Shown here: in pieces, positions 34,638 to 43,466 of the stretch
Layout of the letters: each line of letters begins with the position of its first letter
Position numbering within the stretch: the first letter of the stretch is position 1
Source of the DNA: Bacteroides luhongzhouii
GTDB taxonomy: Bacteria; Bacteroidota; Bacteroidia; Bacteroidales; Bacteroidaceae
Length of the DNA: 64,000 bases
Reading direction: 5' to 3'
NCBI RefSeq assembly: GCF_009193295.2
Contig: NZ_CP059973.1
Coordinates: 3,224,001-3,288,000, forward strand
Program-made: the position numbers and the translations under genes
The notes under the pieces: model-generated
Told to the model about the DNA's origin: nothing
Databases searched by the model: none
What the model saw: the letters and a program-made list of their open reading frames with translations, nothing else

Positions 34638-35291
34638 ATGAAAATAGTCGCATTTGTTCCTATCCGTTTGAATAGCAAACGGGTAATTGGTAAAAATCTT
34701 AGGTTATTAGGTGGTAAACCATTGATGTGTTATATCCTTGATGTATTGGTTAAGGTGAAAAATATTAATGAAGTCTATGTATTCTGTAGTCAAGATGAAA
34801 TAGTAAAATATCTTCCAATGGGAGTGAAATTCATAAAACGTCCTGAATATCTTGATCAAGATGAAACTTTAGGAAGAGATATTTATGAAGAATTTGTCAA
34901 GAATGTGGATGCTGATATTTATATATTAGCACATACAACTTCCCCCTTTATAAAACAGTCTACAATAGAGTTGGCACTTGATAAGATTGTTAATGGTGGT
35001 TATGATTCGGCATTTAGCTGTGAGAAAATTCAGACTTTTACTTGGTTTCAAGGGAAACCTTTAAATTATGATCTAAAGGAGATTCCTCGTACACAAGTTA
35101 TAGAACCTATTTATGTTGAGACGAGTGCGTTTTTTATGTTTAAGCGTAATATATGGACTGAATATAAACAGCGTATTGGTTTTAATCCTTATATAGCACA
35201 GGTTGATAAAATTGAAGGTGTCGATATTGATTGGCCTGAGGATTTTGAATTTGCGGAGAAAATTTTGGAGGTATACGAGAAAAATGATTAA
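34638..35291 (+). CDS. CMP-sugar synthetase, acylneuraminate cytidylyltransferase family
   Basis: Likely activates Kdo (or a related ulosonic acid) with CTP. The chosen Met gives MKIVAFVPIRLNSKRVIGKNLRLLGGKPL, the nucleotide-binding start of the family; Mets further upstream lie inside the kdsD gene. Length of 217 residues is close to NeuA-type enzymes. The sequence looks more like NeuA than like KdsB (which starts IPARYASTRLPGKPL), although the neighbours are Kdo genes. ETSAFFMFKR and GVDIDWPEDFEFAE near the C terminus fit the family. The exact acid is not determined by the sequence. Confidence 0.85.
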   Translation: MKIVAFVPIRLNSKRVIGKNLRLLGGKPLMCYILDVLVKVKNINEVYVFCSQDEIVKYLPMGVKFIKRPEYLDQDETLGRDIYEEFVKNVDADIYILAHTTSPFIKQSTIELALDKIVNGGYDSAFSCEKIQTFTWFQGKPLNYDLKEIPRTQVIEPIYVETSAFFMFKRNIWTEYKQRIGFNPYIAQVDKIEGVDIDWPEDFEFAEKILEVYEKND

Positions 35292-35410
35292 TAAGTATCC
35301 TAATAATGAATGCTTAATTATCTTGGATATGCCATTCGCGAAAATAATATTATTTTAAAGGCATATTATAGTTTTGTATTATATAGGGGGATTTTTTGAC
35401 TATTGGGCTA

Positions 35411-36847
35411 ATGGGGAAATATTCACGATTAGGTAAAAATACAGTGTTAGTGTTCATAGGGAATGCTAGCTCAAAGTTGGTGGGATTACTGATGCTTCCA
35501 TTTTACACAAGGTGTCTTTCTGTTGAAGATTATGGTACAACAGATATTATTAATGTATATGTTACCTTTTTATTGAGTATAGTGTCATGTTGCATTGCGG
35601 AGTCGATTTTTATTTTTCCTAAAGGGCAAACCTACGAGAAACAACGTGAGTTTTTATCATCTGGATTAGCATTTTTAATAATAGCATTTCTTGTCACAGG
35701 AATTATATTTGTAGGAGTGAGTATCGTGGCAGATTGTTATTCAATTGAAAATAGTTTTACTCAAAATATTTGGCTAATATATGCTCTGCTAATAGCCCAA
35801 TTGTGTCAACAGTTATTTCAGCAATTTGCCCGTAGTATAGATCGTATAATGGTATTTAGTGTTGCTGGTATCGTACTTACTGCCAGTACAGCACTTTTTT
35901 CCTTTTCCTTGATTCCCCATTTGGGGGTAGTAGGGTTCGTTCTATCTTTAGTGTTGGCGAATTGGGCTACTACTGCTTATTCTCTGTTTTGTTCTACAGC
36001 ATATCGCTTTATCTCATTGTCTGCAATTAGATGGGACCGATGTAGAGAAATGTTGAAATACTCTATTCCACTTATTCCTAATGGGATCATGTGGTGGTTG
36101 GTCAGTGCACTCAATCGTCCTATAATGGAAGCCAATCTTGGTATGCATGCTATTGGACTTTTTGCTGTTGCAAATAAATTTCCGGCTATTCTTACTATGT
36201 TATTTGCTGTATTTTCTACATCGTGGCAGATTTCAGTAATAGAGGAGTATGGGAAAGAGGGATTTAATGAATTTTATAATAAAGTATATAAGTATGTTGT
36301 CCTAATGCTTGTCCTATTGTTTATCATAATAACCTTATGTAGCAAAATGCTAATATATATTTTCGCTTCATCAGAATATATTGATGCTTGGATGTATATT
36401 CCAGTTTTGACATTGGGCGCTGTTTTTTCAGCTATTTCCAGTATGTCCGGTGCTGTTTTTTCAGCCGCTAAAACGAGTAAGTACTTCTTTTATTCTAGTG
36501 TATGGGGAGCAATGACAGCTGTGTTACTAAATTTTTTGCTTATACCATATATTAGTCTGATGGGAGCAACTATTAGTGTATTGTTATCCTTTGCTGCAAT
36601 GGCGTTGAGTCGTGTTTTGTATAGCAGAAGGTACATTGAATTACGAAATAACTCTTCTTTATTAATTATGATATTACTATCTGTATTAATACTTGTTCTT
36701 ACTATTTATTTATCATCAAATAGAGCCTTGTATTATGTATTTATACTATTGATAACAATTCTTATTCTATTAGTAAATAGAAATATATATGTGGATTTTA
36801 GAGTGATATATAATAAAATAAAAAAAATAAATGAAGAATTATATTAA
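35411..36847 (+). CDS. wzx: Wzx-type oligosaccharide flippase
   Basis: Moves lipid-linked repeat units across the inner membrane. The 478-residue hydrophobic protein has about 12-14 predicted membrane helices and the N-terminal signature GKNTVLVFIGNASSKLVGLLMLPFYTRCLSVEDYG, typical of the polysaccharide biosynthesis/MATE-related family. I prefer the ATG to a TTG five codons upstream. It follows a 119-base AT-rich gap, and its last 17 bases overlap the next gene. Confidence 0.9.
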   Translation: MGKYSRLGKNTVLVFIGNASSKLVGLLMLPFYTRCLSVEDYGTTDIINVYVTFLLSIVSCCIAESIFIFPKGQTYEKQREFLSSGLAFLIIAFLVTGIIFVGVSIVADCYSIENSFTQNIWLIYALLIAQLCQQLFQQFARSIDRIMVFSVAGIVLTASTALFSFSLIPHLGVVGFVLSLVLANWATTAYSLFCSTAYRFISLSAIRWDRCREMLKYSIPLIPNGIMWWLVSALNRPIMEANLGMHAIGLFAVANKFPAILTMLFAVFSTSWQISVIEEYGKEGFNEFYNKVYKYVVLMLVLLFIIITLCSKMLIYIFASSEYIDAWMYIPVLTLGAVFSAISSMSGAVFSAAKTSKYFFYSSVWGAMTAVLLNFLLIPYISLMGATISVLLSFAAMALSRVLYSRRYIELRNNSSLLIMILLSVLILVLTIYLSSNRALYYVFILLITILILLVNRNIYVDFRVIYNKIKKINEELY

Positions 36848-37679
36848 ACAAACTATATTCCTGCTGCTGTATATTTGTAATTTATTATCAAAAGGAGGAT
36901 TTTGTGGACGATACTCATATAAAAAACGTTATTCCGGCAGTATGGTTATACTGGCTAATGGTCCTTCATTGAAAGAGGTGTTACCTGAGATAGGGGTAAA
37001 AAAGGAATTTGATAATGTGGAGTTTACTGTAATGAACTTCTTTGCTTTTGACTCTGCTTTTCTGAGAATAAGGCCTCGCTTCTATTGTCTTGCTGATCCT
37101 ATGTATATTAGAGCTGATTCTCGGTATGAGGAAGTTAAAAAACTGTTTCTTTTTCTTCAGGAAAAAGTTGATTGGGATATGAATCTATATATACCGAAAG
37201 GGTTTGGGAAAAAGAATTTTCTGCGTTATTCTTCATTGACCAATCCTTACATTCATATAGTTACTGTAAATGCGACTATATATGAAGGGTTTGAATGTTG
37301 GAGGCACTGGTTGTATAAGAAGAACTTGGCAATGCCTCTTATTAGTACAGTTGCACAATTAGGAATATATGTAGCTATCAATAGCGGATTTCAGAATGTA
37401 AGTCTTTATGGTGTAGAACATAATATGATTTGTTCTTTGTTTGTAAATAGTGAGAATCAATTGTGCAATAGAATGGAGCACTTTTATGACCACTCTGTTG
37501 TGCTTAAGCCTATAATAAAAGCTGATACTAATGAGCAATTTAAAATAACTGATTATCTCACAGAAATGGGGGCATTGTTTCGAGGTCATGATTTGTTGGC
37601 AAATTATGCAAAATTGTTAGATGTAAGAGTAACTAACTGTACTACTGTATCAATGATTGATAGCTATGATAGAATATAA
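36831..37679 (+). CDS. Putative glycosyltransferase with GT42/DUF115-like motifs
   Basis: A 282-residue protein beginning with a hydrophobic helix and then SMVILANGPSLKEV (NGPSL at residues 43-47). This motif opens Campylobacter-type CMP-sialic acid transferases (GT42) and related DUF115 proteins. A later segment, ISTVAQLGIYVAINSGFQNVSLYGVEHN, resembles the second conserved block of those families. Since a CMP-ulosonic acid pathway is encoded two genes upstream, this could be the transferase that uses the product. The relation is judged by eye from motifs and needs a profile search; it could instead be another DUF115 protein. Confidence 0.6.
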   Translation: MKNYIKQTIFLLLYICNLLSKGGFCGRYSYKKRYSGSMVILANGPSLKEVLPEIGVKKEFDNVEFTVMNFFAFDSAFLRIRPRFYCLADPMYIRADSRYEEVKKLFLFLQEKVDWDMNLYIPKGFGKKNFLRYSSLTNPYIHIVTVNATIYEGFECWRHWLYKKNLAMPLISTVAQLGIYVAINSGFQNVSLYGVEHNMICSLFVNSENQLCNRMEHFYDHSVVLKPIIKADTNEQFKITDYLTEMGALFRGHDLLANYAKLLDVRVTNCTTVSMIDSYDRI

Positions 37680-37814
37680 TAGTATAACAGGAGGTTTGTT
37701 AGTAGCTAAAATGAAAAATATGGTCTATTTTTATTAGTGCTCAATTTAGACTTTAAAAGATGCAAGAATTATGTTGTGGATTAAATAAGCTGAGATTGAA
37801 ATAATATTACTTAT

Positions 37815-38654
37815 ATGAAGAAACTAGTTTTACTTTCCTTTGCTAATTCTATTTATGCTCAGTCATTGGAACGTATAAAAACTGAAACAGAATGTTTCCC
37901 TTTCACTGAAAGATATTTTTATACTGAGTTGGATTTCCCTGAAGAATTTAGAAAAGAGCTTCATAATAAAAAATACAGGCGTGGATATGGATACTGGAGA
38001 TGGAAATCATATTTGGTTAAAAAGACGTTAAATTCATTAAATGATAATGATATTATTATATGGACTGATGCAGGTAATTTTTGGAATATAAAAGGGAAAA
38101 AACGTTTTGAAGAATATCTGAATTTTGTAGAGAAAATAGAGTCTGGTATTGTGGTTTTTGAGCAACCTTTTTTAGAAAAAGATTATACAAAAGGCGATCT
38201 GCTGGAATATTTGGATGTTTATAAAAGTGATGAAATAGTCATGTCATTACAATTATGGGGGGGATGCTTTATTCTTCGGAAGACTCCTTGTTCTATTGCA
38301 TTTGTAGAGGAGTGGGAGGCAGTTCACTCTAGCTGTTATGATTTAATAACTGATAAAAAATCAAATATAAGTAATCTTAATGGTTTTATAGAACATAGAC
38401 ATGATCAAAGCTCTTTCTCTGTTATAGTAAAGAAATATGTTCATTTAGCTATTCCTTATAATGAAGTTTATGATATTCGAAGTGGGTGGGAAAATATGAG
38501 TGCATTCCCGATTCAAGGAAAAAGACTTAGGCATAAAGATCGCACTTTGTGGAAGAAGATAAAAGAGTATTTATTATTACCATATAGATGTTTGTTAGGA
38601 TTGTATTTAATTATATTTGAAAATATGTATTTTAAAAACAAATTTTGGTACTAA
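37815..38654 (+). CDS. Putative capsule glycosyltransferase, GYGYWRWK/WTDAG type
   Basis: A 279-residue protein without signal peptide. It contains RGYGYWRWKSYLVKKTL (about 57-72), then DNDIIIWTDAGNFW (about 77-90) whose D-x-G resembles a nucleotide-sugar binding DxD-type motif, and LWGGCFILRK later. Proteins with this pattern occur in capsule and O-antigen clusters of Bacteroidetes and are generally annotated as glycosyltransferases without known linkage. The C terminus ends in a hydrophobic/basic helix (YLLLPYRCLLGLYLIIF) that may attach it to the membrane. Confidence 0.6.
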   Translation: MKKLVLLSFANSIYAQSLERIKTETECFPFTERYFYTELDFPEEFRKELHNKKYRRGYGYWRWKSYLVKKTLNSLNDNDIIIWTDAGNFWNIKGKKRFEEYLNFVEKIESGIVVFEQPFLEKDYTKGDLLEYLDVYKSDEIVMSLQLWGGCFILRKTPCSIAFVEEWEAVHSSCYDLITDKKSNISNLNGFIEHRHDQSSFSVIVKKYVHLAIPYNEVYDIRSGWENMSAFPIQGKRLRHKDRTLWKKIKEYLLLPYRCLLGLYLIIFENMYFKNKFWY

Positions 38655-38767
38655 GGTTAACATTTAAATTTCCAGATGATTTCGTGAATGTCGAGTGAAG
38701 GAGTGTAATAATTTAGCTCGTTGCATTTGTCTTTTTAATATTATATATAGGATAAATTGGATAGTAT

Positions 38768-39586
38768 ATGAATTTACAAAATAGTCCATTAATAACTATT
38801 GTAACGGTATCATATAATGAAGTATCTACAATAGAACAAACAATTCTTTCTGTTATTAATCAAACGTATTCTAATATTGAATACATTATTATTGATGGAG
38901 GTAGTGTGGACGGAACGGTAGATATAATTAAAAAGTATGTAAGTAAAATAACTAGTTGGGTTAGTGAACCTGATAAGGGGATTTATGATGCTATGAATAA
39001 AGGGATTTTAAAAGCAAAAGGAAAATGGATAAACTTTATGAACTCTGGTGACTGCTTTTATAGTAATGATGTTGTAAGTCAGCTTTTTCTGGACAAAAAA
39101 TATGATGACTGTTGTTCTGTAATTTATGGTGATAGAATTTCAGTTTATGAAAAGGCTAAATATTTACATAAGCCATCTCCTTTAAACGATTTTCCCAAAA
39201 GATTCCCAATTTTCCATCAATCAACATTTATATCTACGCCAGTAATGAAAGAAATTATGTATGACACAAATTTGAAAATTTGTGCTGATTATAATTTTTT
39301 TTATCAAAAATGGAAACAAGGGGATAATTTTACTTATGTAGAAAAAACTATTTCTGTATGTGAATGTGAAAATGGTGCATCTACGCTTTATAAGAATGAT
39401 ATGAAGCGGATAAAAGAGGATATGTTTATAAAATATGGCAGAGTGAATTTCTTGTGTAAGATAGTTTTGGTGAAAGTGCGATTTTTTTCGTTTATTAAGA
39501 TTTTGTATTCTTCCGTATTTCCAAAATCTTTTGAGCGTAGGAAATATTTGTCACTCAATAGAAATCCTTATATGGTTAAACTGTAA
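38768..39586 (+). CDS. Family 2 glycosyltransferase (WcaE-like)
   Basis: Adds one sugar to the lipid-linked repeat unit on the cytoplasmic side. The 272-residue protein has a GT-A fold: TIVTVSYNE at the N terminus, NQTYSNIEYIIIDGGSVDGT, SEPDKGIYDAMNKGI (the EPDKGIYDAMNKG block is characteristic of the WcaE-like subgroup) and NSGD as the metal-binding site. The C-terminal 50 residues are basic. Donor and acceptor are unknown. Confidence 0.88.
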   Translation: MNLQNSPLITIVTVSYNEVSTIEQTILSVINQTYSNIEYIIIDGGSVDGTVDIIKKYVSKITSWVSEPDKGIYDAMNKGILKAKGKWINFMNSGDCFYSNDVVSQLFLDKKYDDCCSVIYGDRISVYEKAKYLHKPSPLNDFPKRFPIFHQSTFISTPVMKEIMYDTNLKICADYNFFYQKWKQGDNFTYVEKTISVCECENGASTLYKNDMKRIKEDMFIKYGRVNFLCKIVLVKVRFFSFIKILYSSVFPKSFERRKYLSLNRNPYMVKL

Positions 39587-39599
39587 TAGTCTGAATAAT

Positions 39600-40421
39600 A
39601 TGCAGAAGAAAGTTTCTATTGTAGTTTGCTGCTATAATCAAGGGAAGTATTTATCTGAAGCTATAGAAAGTATATTGTTACAAACCTACAAGGAATGGGA
39701 ATGTATAATAATAAATGATGGTTCAAGTGATGATACAGAAAAAATTTCTCTAGTTTATGAGAATAGGGATAGGCGTATTCATTACATATATCAAGAGAAT
39801 CAAGGGGTTTGTAAGGCTAGAAATAATGCTATTGATGCTGCTCAAGGTGAGTATATACTTTGTTTGGATGCTGATGATAAAATATCTAACAATTATTTGG
39901 AATTAGCTGTGAAAGAATTAGATGATGATCCTGATGTTACTGTGGTTGCATGTGATTATCAATACTTTGGAAGAGATTTTAGAATAAAGAAGCTTGAACC
40001 ATATTCAATTGAAAAACTCATGGGGCACAATTTATTTGTTAACTGTTCCATGTTTAGAAAATCAGATTTTATTCGTGTTAACGGATTTAATGAAAATATG
40101 GTCGCAGGACTTGAAGACTGGGATTTTTGGTTAAGCGTTTTAGAAGATGGTGGTAAAGTGAAATACTTGGATGGAGTTCATTTCTATTATCGAATTAAGC
40201 CAATGAAATATTCCAGAAATTATTCCACTAAGAAGAGGGAGAATTTTATTAAATTGAGGGAGCAGATGTGGAGAAATCATAAAGAATTATATTCGAATGT
40301 ATATTCAACTCCTTATTATTCGGAAGAATATAGACAAATTGCGAATTCTATAGAATACAAAATAGGCAAGAAAGTATTTGCTATTTTTAGCTTTCTTATT
40401 AGCATACTAAAAATAAGATAA
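39600..40421 (+). CDS. Family 2 glycosyltransferase
   Basis: A second GT-A transferase of 273 residues. The start used here (MQKKVSIVVCCYNQGKYL) puts the first beta strand at the N terminus as in the family; an upstream Met inside the previous gene would add a meaningless extension. Motifs: VVCCYNQ, IINDGSSDDT, NQGVCKARNNAID, the metal-binding LDADD, and the acid block LEDWDFWLSVLE. A short hydrophobic tail (KVFAIFSFLISIL) may sit on the membrane. Sugar specificity unknown. Confidence 0.88.
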   Translation: MQKKVSIVVCCYNQGKYLSEAIESILLQTYKEWECIIINDGSSDDTEKISLVYENRDRRIHYIYQENQGVCKARNNAIDAAQGEYILCLDADDKISNNYLELAVKELDDDPDVTVVACDYQYFGRDFRIKKLEPYSIEKLMGHNLFVNCSMFRKSDFIRVNGFNENMVAGLEDWDFWLSVLEDGGKVKYLDGVHFYYRIKPMKYSRNYSTKKRENFIKLREQMWRNHKELYSNVYSTPYYSEEYRQIANSIEYKIGKKVFAIFSFLISILKIR

Positions 40422-40428
40422 GGATCTT

Positions 40429-41772
40429 ATGATTGGATATGTTTTTTATTTTATATATTTTGCATTGTCTTTTTATGTGTTAGTACCTTTTATCTGTAAA
40501 GGTAAATATATACATCTTTCAATGTTACCATTGCTTTTTTTTCCACATTTTAATACTACTTGTTTTTTAAAATTGGGATTGACCTTTTCATTTTTTGAAA
40601 TTTATCTCTTTGTTTTTTCTTTCTTGATTTTGTTAACAGGCTTTAGTTTAAAAAATGTATTCCGATTGAATATATCTGGTAAAATCTTTGGCTTGTTTCT
40701 TATTATCTCTATTCTAAGCATTCTTATAGCACAATTTAGAATTGAGTTAGGCGATTTGAAACCGTCTACATTTTATAAGGAGTCACCGGTTGTTCGTAGT
40801 TTTATGTCATTAAATAGATTGTTTGTATATCCTGTATTATTGTCATATATTCGCTCTTTCTATATAAGGAAAAATGTTGATATACCTTTCTACTTTAAGA
40901 AATATTTGGCATACTCAGGGATTATTCCCTCTATTGCGGTTATATTGCAGGCTTGTGGAATAGAGTGCTTACTATTATTTAATAATCCTTCTTTTTCGGA
41001 AGGTGTGGAGTGGAAGTCTCCAGGCAGGCCATTTGGTTTGTCTTATGAAGCGTCTTTTTATGCATTTATGTGTTTGTTTTCTTTTGTGGGAGTTTATTAT
41101 GCGGTTCGGGATAATGTAATTTCTGCTTTTAAAGGATATGTTTTATATGTCCTCTATGCTGTAGGGGTTCTTTTATGTATATCAAGAACTGGAATGCTTG
41201 TTTTTATTTGTTTTATATGTTTGAAGAATTGTTCGAAACTGAATTTTAAAAGAGTCGTTTTTGTATTGTTGATAATTGGATTGTTAAGTCAAATAAACTG
41301 GATGGGGTTTAATATGATGGATCGATTGGTATCTTCTTTTGATTTTGAAGCTGATAGATCTACGGTTGAAAGATGGGGATCGGCAGAAGGACTATTAAAT
41401 TTAGCAATTCATAAGTCTTTGTTCTTGGGAGTAGGTATTTATAATTATTTTTACTATGTAATGCCGTATATTCCAAGTGAAATGTATCATTTAATGAATT
41501 ATTCAAATTCGGACAAGGTTGTATCCTTCAATTTTATATTGCAATTGTGGGCAGAATGGGGAGGGATCCTCTTTTTGTTCTTTTTCTCTTTTGTATTTTA
41601 CAAGTTATATAGGATAAGAAAGGATGGAGTAATGACTGATTGGTTTCTTTATTTTTTTATAATCTCTTTATCTGTTCAATTGATGAATTTTTCGTTACCT
41701 TTTTTGATATTGTTATATCATTCAAATTATAATGCTTCTTCGTTGGAGGAAAATTTTAAATTAAGAAATTGA
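40429..41772 (+). CDS. wzy: Wzy-type O-antigen/capsule polymerase
   Basis: Predicted to join repeat units in the periplasm. The 447-residue protein is extremely hydrophobic, with about 10-12 membrane helices and a large polar loop around residues 280-370 containing DRSTVERWGSAEGLLNLAIHKS and GVGIYNYFYYVMPY, similar to the O-antigen ligase/polymerase family loop. The cluster already has Wzx, Wzz and an initiating enzyme, so this protein fills the missing polymerase role. Wzy proteins are poorly conserved; the call rests on topology and context. Confidence 0.8.
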   Translation: MIGYVFYFIYFALSFYVLVPFICKGKYIHLSMLPLLFFPHFNTTCFLKLGLTFSFFEIYLFVFSFLILLTGFSLKNVFRLNISGKIFGLFLIISILSILIAQFRIELGDLKPSTFYKESPVVRSFMSLNRLFVYPVLLSYIRSFYIRKNVDIPFYFKKYLAYSGIIPSIAVILQACGIECLLLFNNPSFSEGVEWKSPGRPFGLSYEASFYAFMCLFSFVGVYYAVRDNVISAFKGYVLYVLYAVGVLLCISRTGMLVFICFICLKNCSKLNFKRVVFVLLIIGLLSQINWMGFNMMDRLVSSFDFEADRSTVERWGSAEGLLNLAIHKSLFLGVGIYNYFYYVMPYIPSEMYHLMNYSNSDKVVSFNFILQLWAEWGGILFLFFFSFVFYKLYRIRKDGVMTDWFLYFFIISLSVQLMNFSLPFLILLYHSNYNASSLEENFKLRN

Positions 41773-41778
41773 TATGTT

Positions 41779-42645
41779 ATGTTGTCGACCTTAAGATTTT
41801 ATTTACTTTTAATAGACGATATAGTGAAATATGTTTGTAAAATATTTCATATAAAAGACGAATTGTTAATAACAGGGCAAAAGCTTCGAAAGAATATAGA
41901 AGATGATACTGTTTATGTTTGTGTTCATGAATGGGGGGGGTATCCAATCATACGAAAAAAAACATTAAAAGATGGGAAGACTTTTACTTGTGGATTAAAA
42001 GCACAACTTATGCGATATGAAAAAGAGCGAAAGAGTAGGTTGGTCGATTTGACTGTAACAATGTCTGATAGTAATAAATGTAAGGATTTGGATTATATAA
42101 AAAAGCATTCAGATAATTTTATTGAAGTTTCAAATGTTGGAATGGATTTTAGTGGATATGCTTCATTTTATAAAAGAATAAGAGGAAACTTAAATTCTTA
42201 TGTAATACTATCTAACAGTTCTGTAGATATATCTCAAGATATTTTTTTGGATGGATACATTAAGTATATGGAAGATAATCCGGATGTTGGTATTTTAGGA
42301 ATATCATATTCTACCAAAATGTATCAGACTTTAATTCGTCGAAATTTTATGCCTCATATTCAAAGCTTCTTTCTATTTACAACGACAGATGTGTTAAATG
42401 AAATCGTTGAAAATAATCAAGGGCATTTTCCTGGTGAGAATGTCAGTAATAAGAGATTATTGATTCGTGAAGGAGAAATAGGCCTCTCTACTCTTGCATT
42501 AAACCTGGGATATAACTTGGCTGTTGTATTTCCAACTACAGGTAAGCCTTTTAAGTTTGTAAATCATTTACAATGGGACAAACCTTTGGGAGATATTCGA
42601 TTGAAAATAGATTGTCCTAATAGAATAACTCCTATTAATGAATAA
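41779..42645 (+). CDS. Putative glycosyltransferase, RgpF-like
   Basis: A 288-residue protein resembling part of the rhamnan synthesis protein F group: DTVYVCVHEWGGY, VTMSDSNKCKDL, SNVGMDFSGYASFYKRI and SYVILSNSSVDI match the pattern of nucleotide-sugar-dependent transferases that use a DFSGY-type block. No signal peptide or membrane helix is apparent except a weak hydrophobic start. The coding sequence overlaps the next transferase by 8 bases, so the two are probably translated together. Function is inferred from motif resemblance and location. Confidence 0.6.
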   Translation: MLSTLRFYLLLIDDIVKYVCKIFHIKDELLITGQKLRKNIEDDTVYVCVHEWGGYPIIRKKTLKDGKTFTCGLKAQLMRYEKERKSRLVDLTVTMSDSNKCKDLDYIKKHSDNFIEVSNVGMDFSGYASFYKRIRGNLNSYVILSNSSVDISQDIFLDGYIKYMEDNPDVGILGISYSTKMYQTLIRRNFMPHIQSFFLFTTTDVLNEIVENNQGHFPGENVSNKRLLIREGEIGLSTLALNLGYNLAVVFPTTGKPFKFVNHLQWDKPLGDIRLKIDCPNRITPINE

Positions 42646-43465
42646 TATGATTACAGTTTCTATTGTAACTTATAAAACGGATATAGAAGAGCTTTCGAAA
42701 TGTATTCATTCATTAAGCACTCCTTTTGTATCAAAGATTTATATCATAGATAATTCAAAAGAAAAGTATATTGAAAATTTTTGTTTGAATTATGCTAATG
42801 TGGAATATATTGGTAGTGAAAATATGGGATATGGTGCAGGGCATAACCAAGCTTTGAGAAAAGTGCTTAATTCAAGTTCTATCTATCATCTAGTACTTAA
42901 TTCAGATGTATATTTTGAGCCGGATGTATTGAAATGTTTGGCTGATTATATGGACTCAAATGAAGATGTGGCTCAAGTACAGCCTAATATTATATATCCC
43001 GATGGAAGAATACAATATACCTGTAGATTATTGCCTACGCCTGTTAATCTTATTTTTCGTAGGTTTTTGCCAAAGAAAATGATTGGTAAAATAGACGATC
43101 GATATTTGCTTAGATTTAATGATCATACCCAGGCTATGAATATACCTTATCACCAAGGTAGCTTTATGTTTTTCCGTACAGAGTGTTTTAACAAGGTAGG
43201 CTTATTTGATGAACGTTTCTTTATGTATCCTGAAGATATAGATATAACTCGACGTATGCATAAATATTATAAAACTATATTTTGGCCTGGAGTAACTGTT
43301 GTACATGCACATCGTGCTGCTTCTTATAAGAATAAGAAAATGCTTAAAATACACATGATTAATATGATTAAATATTTTAATAAATGGGGATGGGTATTTG
43401 ATAAAGAGAGAAGGGATTGGAATAAGCAATTATTGAAAGAATTATCATATAATAAAAAACAATAG
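42638..43465 (+). CDS. Family 2 glycosyltransferase, rhamnosyltransferase-like
   Basis: GT-A fold transferase of 275 residues. VSIVTYKTDIEELSKC opens the fold; NMGYGAGHNQAL, HLVLNSDVYFEPDVL (NSD as metal site), PNIIYPDGRIQ, and the GSFMFFRTECFNKVGLFDERFFMYPEDIDITRR block are typical of WbbL-like transferases that often add rhamnose. The sugar is not certain. It overlaps the upstream gene and is followed by the epimerase gene one base later. Confidence 0.88.
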   Translation: MNNMITVSIVTYKTDIEELSKCIHSLSTPFVSKIYIIDNSKEKYIENFCLNYANVEYIGSENMGYGAGHNQALRKVLNSSSIYHLVLNSDVYFEPDVLKCLADYMDSNEDVAQVQPNIIYPDGRIQYTCRLLPTPVNLIFRRFLPKKMIGKIDDRYLLRFNDHTQAMNIPYHQGSFMFFRTECFNKVGLFDERFFMYPEDIDITRRMHKYYKTIFWPGVTVVHAHRAASYKNKKMLKIHMINMIKYFNKWGWVFDKERRDWNKQLLKELSYNKKQ

Positions 43466-43466
43466 A

